Positions 55,336 through 64,000 of a stretch of 64,000 bases of DNA are shown piece by piece (the first letter of the stretch is position 1; each line of letters opens with the position of its first letter). The translations under genes were made by a program, and so were the position numbers. Source of the DNA: Rapana venosa (taxonomy: Eukaryota > Mollusca > Gastropoda > Neogastropoda > Muricidae). The notes beneath the pieces are model-generated. The model searched no databases. It was not told where the DNA came from and saw nothing but the letters and a program-made list of their open reading frames with translations. Location: positions 2,013,236-2,077,235 of the forward strand of contig CM054135.1 of NCBI GenBank assembly GCA_028751875.1, written 5' to 3'.

Positions 55336-55905
55336 ATTTGCAAGCAAGGAAAGGTCTTTATGGAAAACCCCCCAAGAAACCCCCTGTTCAACAACGCCTT
55401 CAGCTACTTCTAAACAGGGGACTCAGCACCCCGCTCGAAAAAACGACAAGCAAAAATTTAGAGTACCGACAACAGGGAAAGTAATGACATTTAGACGTTT
55501 TTAAAACGACATCGAATCCCGAACATAACGAGTCTGTTCACGAAGGCAAAAGTCCCAAATTTTTATCAGTGCAGCTTCTTTTTACTGAACTGGCACAAAA
55601 CTCGACCCCACGAAAGACAACTGTCTTAGAATCAAAATTAAGAGAAGGAAAGGAATTGGGTGTTCAGACGAAAAAGGAGGCATTTTCCGCAAAATGGGAA
55701 GGGGGTGGATTTTCATCAAAAAGGGGGACGTCACGCTTATTTGGCAAAATTTCTGAAAAGAAAAGTTTTTTACCAACAGAAAGTTTAGTAATAGAGGTGA
55801 AAAAACTTTTACAGAAAAGGAAAAAACCAGCACCAAAAAGATGTACGCAAATTGAACCAGAATCAGACGGAAAGGTGGATTCACCGAAAACAGAACGGCA
55901 AAAAT
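55336..55905 (+). CDS. Unidentified open frame, possible exon or gene fragment
   Basis: One frame is open from 55336 (KSFASKERSLWKTPQETP) to KVMTFRRF, where it stops at 55502 in a T/A homopolymer. A neighbouring frame is open from 55488 through to 55905 and beyond. A single indel there would join them into about 190 codons. Composition is polar and basic (for example TESLVIEVKKLLQKRKKPAP then KRCTQIEPESD). It contains no simple repeat and it lies outside the duplicated segment. It ends by running into the CT-rich minisatellite, so the 3' boundary is unclear. I recognise no domain. No start codon context or splice site is convincing. An old retroelement ORF1 is an alternative. Confidence 0.25.
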
Positions 55906-56400
55906 ACCCTTTCCCCCCCCCAAACCTTTCTTCTCCCCCCCAACTTCTTCTCCCCCAAAACCCTTTTTCCCGTCCTGCCCTTCTTCTTCTCCTTCCCCAA
56001 CTTCCCCTTCCCTTCCCCTCCCTTCCTCCCCCCCTTTTCCCCAAACTTCTTCTTCCCTTTCCCAAACCTTTCCCTTCCCTACCTTTTTTCTTTCCCCCCA
56101 TGACCCCCTTTCCTCCCCCCGGGACTTCTTTCCCCCTTCCTTTTTCCCCTCCCCCCTCCTTTTCCTCCCCCTCCAGCCCCCTTCTTCCCCCCTACCCCCT
56201 TCTTTCCCCCCGGACCTTTCTTCCCGTTTTTGAAAAAAAAGGGGGGGGAAAATTTTTTCCCCCCAAACCCCCCCCCTTTCCATAACCCTTTTCCCAAAAC
56301 CCTTTTTCTTACCCGTTTCCCTTTCCCCCCTTCCCCGCCCCTTTCCCTATTTTTTTTTTTTTTCCCCTTTAATCCTTTTCTTTTTTTTTCTCATTTTTTT
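55906..56400. repeat. CT-rich minisatellite, second copy
   Basis: Counterpart of 42040-42830 with longer C runs. Reverse-strand Gly/Lys/Glu frames of more than 200 codons are artefacts. Confidence 0.7.
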
Positions 56401-57059
56401 ATTTCCCCCCCTTCCCTAACCCCCCCCAGCTTACTTCGCGAAACGGCCAATTTAAAAACCTTTTTCCTTTTTGGGGTGCTTTGGTCCGGGGGGAAACGGA
56501 TGAAAAATTTCAAAAACCCGGGGAGGGGGAAAGAAAGATAATCAATTATCCTGAAAAAAAAAAAAACTTTCCCACCCAGAAACGGTTTTTCTATTTTTTT
56601 TTAATAGGGGTTGGGAATAAGCACTTTTTTTTTTTAATCCCTCCCCTTTAGGCCTTTTTTAAAAAATTTTTCCCACTGTTCCAGGCCCCGGCCCCCCTTT
56701 ACGAAAAGCAAACAAAAAAACCGGGGCCAAATTTTTTGGGGGGTGGTTCGAACACGGCCTGTTTAATTTACCGGGTTTGGGGGGGGCGGGGGGCCCCAAA
56801 TCCCCCCTTTGAAGGGTAACCGGGTTGTTTTGGGGTGGGTTTTGGTTTTTGTCCCCGGGTGTCTTTTTAGAACTTATAGCTAATGCATCCCCTTTAAGTT
56901 GTCACCCGACCCCCCCTTCCAAAAAGGGGTTTTAAACCCTTTCAGGGGTTAAAATCAAAAAAAAAAAAACCAAAAAAAAAAAAAAGGGGCCCCTTTTAAA
57001 GGAAACCCCTGTTAAAAGGTAACCCTTTTTTATTTTTGTTTGGGGCCCCGAAATTTAAA
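56401..57059. other. No gene; degraded SINE-B and D2 sequence
   Basis: Positions 56440-56760 correspond to the SINE-B fragments at 42833-43282 (ggggggaaacggatgaa shared) but are badly corrupted. Homopolymers dominate. Confidence 0.4.
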
Positions 57060-59019
<1,960 letters not shown>

Positions 59020-60262
59020 CCATTCCAAAGGGGAAAAGGGGGCCACGAGACCATAAAACCCCGGGAGGAAAATCCCAGCAATGCTAACAGGGGAAAAAAC
59101 TCTCAAAACCCAGCTTTTTCCCCAAAGTTTGGGGGAAAAAAAAAACAGGGAAAGAAGGCAAAAAAAAACCCCCTCCCCAAAGGGGGGGTTAGCCAAGCCA
59201 AAACTGAACAATATTTAACGCCACCCAAAACACCCCTAAATTAAAGAACGCTCAAAAAGGCAAAAAAACCCTTTGGCAAGAAAGGGGGGGGGCGGCGGGG
59301 CAAAAATGCGGTTTTTAACGGGCCCAAACTCCGATTAAAAACACCTTAAAAAGGGACTTCCCACCTTCAAACCGGGTTTGAAAAGGGGAAAGCCTTCGGC
59401 CTGAATTTTTTGGAAAAAAAAGGGGAAACCCTTCAAGCCTTCCCACCCCCATCCCGGGAAAACACGAATTTTACTTCAAAACCCACAAAAAAAAAAAAGG
59501 AAGCCAAAAATTTTTTTTAGAAAAGAAAAAAACCCCAACTTCCCCAAAACCATTCCTTGCGGAGCCCCCTAACAATTGCTTTTGCCAACGACCTCGGGGC
59601 GAAGAAACAAGACTGAAAGATTTGTTGGGAGGGGTTGGGAGGGGTGGGGGGGGGTGATTGGGGGGGAAATGAAAAATTAATGAAAGAAGGGGGGGAAGAA
59701 AACCTGGCGAAAAAAGGGGGGGGGAAATGGAGGAAAAAAATAATTTCCCTAAACTCCCCAAAGACAAAACCAAAAACCTTTGGGAAAAGAAAGGAACTTT
59801 CCCAACAAACTAAACCTTAAAAGTAAAAGATTTTCCCTTAAATAAACCTACGCCCAAAACAAACAAACCAGCATTTGAAAAAAAATGCCTGAAACGCGGG
59901 AATCCTAAAACAAAGCCAAAAATTTGGTCAAGACAAAAACAGTTTGGAGGTCAAAACCCCCTTTCTCCCACCCAAAAAAAAAACCGGGGGTTGGAACCCC
60001 CCCGAATTCGCCAAAAAAAACCAAACACTCGAACAGAAGGAGGGAAAAAAAAAAGCAGGAGGAAAACAGAAAGGCCGGGTAAAAAGATGGACATGGAGAG
60101 GGGACCGGAGAGGGCAGGCTTTAACGGCGGTTTTTTTCCCCCCACCCCCGGGTCCCCCGAAAGAGCCATTTTATTGAACCCCTTCATAATAACCCCTTTT
60201 TCCCCCTTTTCCCTCTCTTCCTTCTCCCTTCTCCTCTCTCTTTTCCTCTCCCCTTCCTCAAT
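59020..60262 (+). pseudogene. RTE-type LINE remnant, second D2 copy
   Basis: Aligns with 46.0-47.5 kb. PLTIAFANDL (59562-59590) corresponds to the motif-C region (LRFSDDL in copy 1), with N replacing the first D if read literally. EGRREKKKQ-type sequence near 60035-60070 corresponds to the Gly/Lys-rich C-terminal block. The 3' end is a CT-rich run (60200-60262). Nearly every codon block is in a different frame. Confidence 0.6.
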
Positions 60263-60642
60263 GTGTTTAAAAAAAAAAAAGGTTGTCAGGGTGGTCCGGT
60301 GTTTTTAAAACACTGAATGTATTGTCATTCATCATGTGAAAGATTGCATTACTATTTTCGACTGTTGTAAAAAATTTTAGTTTAACATATTAAAATTTTT
60401 TTTCAGTTTCACTGTATTTTTTCTCCTTTTTTTATGTGATCCTGAAGCCCCACTGCAACCGATTTCAAAGATAATGGACTTGAATTAAAAATGTGTGCAT
60501 TTTTAGAAAGGGGGGGATCTCGACCTCAGTTTAGTGCAAAAACTGAGAACAATGCAGTAAGCATACATAGCATAATTCAATACAGTCTTAAGAAAACTTA
60601 CATTTTTCGGGGTTTTTAGTACATTAGGGTCATGGGGGACGG
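60263..60642. other. No gene; D2 sequence
   Basis: Counterpart of 47561-47931. Confidence 0.5.
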
Positions 60643-60912
60643 GAAGCTCAGTGGTCGGGGCACTCGCTTTCCCCCAGCCAAGTTAAACAGCGTCAACGGG
60701 TTACCATTGGGTGGGTGACCGTTTGCGCGCCTTGGCTTCAGTACATTCCCCCAGTTACACCACTGTAAATGGGGACCTGCCCTCTTTTGGTCAGGGAAGG
60801 GGGAGCAGCGAGGGAGAGGAATGGGGCCCCCCTCACAAAGCTGGCCCTAAAAGTAGGTCTCTGACGCCCGCTCCCCACGACCTTTTAGGTTATGGGACTC
60901 CTTTATCTTTTT
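60643..60912 (+). mobile_element. SINE-C, forward arm, second D2 copy
   Basis: gacgggaagctcagtggtcg, gccaagttaaacagcgtcaa, gggtgggtgaccgtttgcgc and cttcagtacattcccccagt. This is better preserved than its partner at 47.9 kb, and the 5S-like block is clear. Confidence 0.8.
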
Positions 60913-60924
60913 TTTAGTGGTCAG

Positions 60925-61195
60925 TGTAAAGGATAAAGGAGTCCCCCTAACCTATAAGGTCGTAGGGGAACGAGGCTCAGAGACCTCACTTCTCAGGGCC
61001 AGCATAGTGAGGGCGGCGCCCACTCCTCTCCCCCGCTGCTCCACCTTCCCTGACCCTAAAGAGGGCAGGTACCCATTTTTCAGCTGGGAACTGGGGGAAC
61101 TGTACTGAAGCCAAGGCGCGCAAACGGTCACCCATCCAAAAGGTAACCCCGCCGACCCGCTTTTAACTTGGCTGGGGGAAAGCGGTGTAACGGGA
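60925..61195 (-). mobile_element. SINE-C, reverse arm, second D2 copy
   Basis: aaggataaaggagtccccct, aacctataaggtcgtagggg, gggcggcgcccactcctctc and gcgcaaacggtcacccatcc, tail to tail with the forward arm. Confidence 0.8.
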
Positions 61196-61204
61196 TAAAT
61201 CCAT

Positions 61205-61880
61205 CTTTCTCACGGGGGGCGCCAGGGGGTTTTTCAGTACAAATAGCATCCCCCCCATTCTGGAAAATTTTGTGCAGGAATTTCCCTCTTTTTTTCCCTC
61301 TCTTTTTTTTCTGTCGTTTCCCTTTTTTTCCGCCCCCCTCCTTCGGCAATTTTCTTTCCCTTTTTGTCCTTCTCCTGCCTTTTCCCAGAAAGACCGAACT
61401 TAAAAAAAATTCTCCCCATGCCAAAGTTGGGTGTGTGGGCCTGACTTTTCAGGGGCTTTACGGCATTGCAACCATTTTCCCCTCAAAATGAGAGACAACA
61501 ATACTTTCTGGAAGAAGAAGAAAAGAAAAAACCATCTAAAAACAACAGGAAAAATTCCAGGTTTTTAAACCTTCAGTCCCAAGATCTGACTCTTTTTTTT
61601 TTATATCCAAAAAACCATAATATGTGGTTGTGTGCGTGTTTGTCTTTCTGAGAAAAGACATATGGCAAACCTGTACCAAAGTAACGGTCACTCCACCTGG
61701 CAACCGCCTAAATTCTGTAGAAAAAAATACACTAGAGAATAGACAAAGGCAATCAGATCCAACACTCGGCAAAAAAAAAAAAAAAAAACGTGGCGCAGCA
61801 CAGGGCACTCGTTTTTTTTGCAATAAACCTCAGACTACCCCGAATTTTAGCAAAAAGGTCGTGAAGTGGATCAATAAAAT
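61205..61880 (+). mobile_element. Repeat J, long copy, second D2 copy
   Basis: Same content as 48485-49165: gggggcgccagggggttttt, the pyrimidine tract, acatatggcaaacctg, cgtggcgcagcacaggg and a gtcgtgaagtgg end. Confidence 0.6.
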
Positions 61881-62154
61881 AATTTTTCTTACAAAATAAA
61901 CCAAACCTAATATAGTACGGGGTCTACGGGGTTTTTTCTCTCTCCTTGGGTTAGGCCTAAAGTCCTCACACTTGTGGGAAATTTCCCCTTTATTTATTTT
62001 ATTTAAACCACTTAAGTCACGTGATTTATCTGCGTGAAATTCGGGGGAGCTCTCCGGGGGTGCGCGTCACCCAAGAACAGCGCCACCCTTTTTAAAAAAA
62101 CAAAAAATTTTTCCCGTCTGCAGCTGTAGGGCCCCAGCGAGCTTTAGTGCCACT
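61881..62154. other. No gene; D2 sequence
   Basis: Counterpart of 49166-49434. Confidence 0.5.
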
Positions 62155-62372
62155 ACATGACAAAAGGAGGGGTTGACTTGCACAATCTTCCTTGCTGCAG
62201 CCCTGGGGGCTAGTTGGGGTTTTGGAGAAACTTTTAAAAGTTGCCTGCCGAAAACCTCTTGCCGAGAGGGGGGGGCGTCCTGTGGGCAAGGCATCCCACT
62301 ATAATCGAATTTTTGGGCCCGTTTCCGAAAACAGCAGCCCCCTCCTCTGCTGTTAGTAGGGCATCGCCCAAC
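62155..62372. repeat. Interspersed repeat I, copy 3
   Basis: ttgctgcagccctgggggct, tgggcaaggcatcccactat and cagcagccccctcctctgct. Confidence 0.65.
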
Positions 62373-63445
62373 GGGTAACAAGAACGCAAGCATTTAAAAA
62401 AAAAAAAATTAAAACAATCTTACGAAACAAAGGGGTATGCGTGCGGCAGGAAGGACTAAAGTAACCTTTTCCCCTTGTGAAAGGCTTCAGCCATACTAAC
62501 GTACTGCTGGGAAAACAAACACGGGACAATATAATCATACATTTAGCCAGAAAGTATGCAGCAAAAACAAAATACAGTGCAATACAACCAAGCAAACAAA
62601 AGTCGTACAGAAATTAAATACAGTGCAAACAATACAAAGCAAAACAATGCAATACAACTACTATTTCTCCATCGCGTTCCTCGACGTGCTTAACACTCGG
62701 TCAAAGAAACATAACCATGTTTTTCCAAAACCTGGAATTTCCCCCTTGATGCCACAGACGACAAACTTTCGAGTACTTTCCTCGAGATCTAAACCCAGAT
62801 TGTTTAAAATCAACTACTTGTAATTTCCCCATTGGAAGCGGAGGGAAATACAATTGATCGTGTGCATGCTTTGTTAATTGTCAATATAATTGAGAACAAC
62901 AGGGCCCGTTGAAAGTCGGAGTCGAGTTTAAAAAAAAAATTTCAAATTTCACTTGGCCATTTTTGATTTTTTCCCAGCTCTTGATGTCTCATTAAAAGAA
63001 ACACGCGGGGAAAAGAGAAAATTGCTAAGCTTTTGCAAAAAATTCCCTTTCTGTCTTCATCCAAAGGCTAACCCCTTAAAAAAAAATAATAATAATGATA
63101 ACAAAACAAAACCCCGATAATAATGATGAAGGGGAAAATGATGAAATGACGAATATGATGGGGAGTGATGAAAACTATGGGTGATGAGAAGGTGAAAATT
63201 TTGAAAAATGATGAAAACGATGGGGGATGAAAAAAACATTTGGATTCAAGGTTTATGCAAGAGTCTACTGAATTGCAAAGGAAGAAAGGGAAACACCTTA
63301 GAACGGATGACTAGATTCTTTTGTGAGTGAAACGCACATGAGGGTGGATTTTCCAAAGTCCGCTTACTGCCGTCTTGGCTTATCCCACAGTGATAATCAA
63401 AATATACAGATATTTAACAATTTTTCAATCTATTTTTTAAACAAG

Positions 63446-63479
<34 letters not shown>

Positions 63480-63498
63480 GGGGGGGGGGGGGGGGGGT

Positions 63499-63534
<36 letters not shown>

Positions 63535-64000
63535 GGGGGGGGGGGTAAATTAAAAGGGGGGGTTTTTAAGCAAAAAAAAGGGTTTTTTCCCCTTCGGGTT
63601 TTTTTTTTTAAAATAAAGGGGGTTTTTTTTTTTTAAAAATTTTTTTTTTATTTATTTTTGGGGAGTTTTTCAAACTAATTCTACTTTCACACATACACAA
63701 AAGTCACGCTTGCCTGCACCACACCCGCACGTACGCACCCGTTTTGTCAACTGTTTCTCCGATATCAAACCATTCGCAGGTAATAGTCGGTTTGGTTAGT
63801 CATAAACAAAAACCCCACGCGCACGCGGCACCGCGCGCCGCGCGCGCGCGTATTTGGGGTGTTCGACTTCATTTTCACTCTTCACAAAATTTGATGTAAC
63901 GGACAAGGGGGGCTGGATCATGTTTTTGGGGTGGGGTTACACATTTTTAAAACCTTTTGGACAAGTAAAAGTGTGTGTGTGGGGGGGGGGGGGGGGGGGG
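62373..64000. other. No gene; D2 sequence with G runs
   Basis: Counterpart of 49646-51225. G tracts at 63448-63545 and 63981-64000, a GATGA-rich stretch at 63110-63225, and GCGC-rich sequence at 63815-63852. Confidence 0.5.

Noticed and set aside
55582..56283. A 233-codon minus-strand frame rich in Gly, Lys and Glu
   Set aside because: Most of it is antisense to the CT-rich minisatellite, and the same kind of frame occurs at 42118-42950.

Overview
This window is repeat-dominated animal nuclear DNA. It has no complete protein-coding gene, no operon structure and no dense coding. It is built from tRNA-derived SINEs, decayed non-LTR retrotransposons, minisatellites and long microsatellites. The SINE heads and tails (a GCGCTATATAAAT-type tail with an ATT-repeat end, and a tRNA/5S-like chimeric head) and the RTE-type reverse-transcriptase C-termini are what I associate with marine molluscs, most likely a gastropod. 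That is inference from familiarity and was not checked against a database.

Layout. 0-8 kb: a direct duplication (copy 1 at 1-2545, copy 2 at about 5765-7805) flanks a GAT-spaced minisatellite (2.68-4.38 kb) and two SINEs fused head to head (4.65-5.25 kb). 8-11.5 kb: AC-rich arrays, a candidate exon (9.40-9.61 kb), and a 37-bp satellite split by a 0.33-kb C tract. 11.5-29.5 kb: SINEs and microsatellites around a decayed LINE reverse transcriptase (13.2-14.9 kb), plus a weaker retroelement C-terminus (23.0-23.45 kb, minus). 29.64-34.58 kb: a nearly full-length non-LTR retrotransposon on the minus strand with ORF1, APE endonuclease, reverse transcriptase and a hexamer tail. 34.7-36.5 kb: two RTE-type 3' ends. 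36.8-39.0 kb: a 51-bp satellite interrupted by a SINE. 39-64 kb: visibly poorer sequence, with expanded homopolymers and dense frameshifts. It contains a second, larger direct duplication (about 42.04-51.25 kb against about 55.91-64.0 kb, the latter running off the end). Each copy carries an RTE reverse-transcriptase remnant and an inverted pair of the tRNA/5S SINE.

How the parts relate. The LINEs supply reverse transcriptase and endonuclease in principle. The SINEs carry Pol III-type A/B-box heads and shared 3' modules, which suggests they used such machinery. Many microsatellites begin exactly at retroelement 3' ends (CT, ATT, GATT, GACTT and CCGAAT tails), so much of the simple sequence appears seeded by retrotransposition. 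Only two places look like possible host coding sequence, 9404-9608 and 55336-55905. Both are unassigned and of low confidence. I saw no CRISPR array and no functional tRNA or rRNA gene. I did not recognise any new gene system; the most unusual items are repeat architectures.
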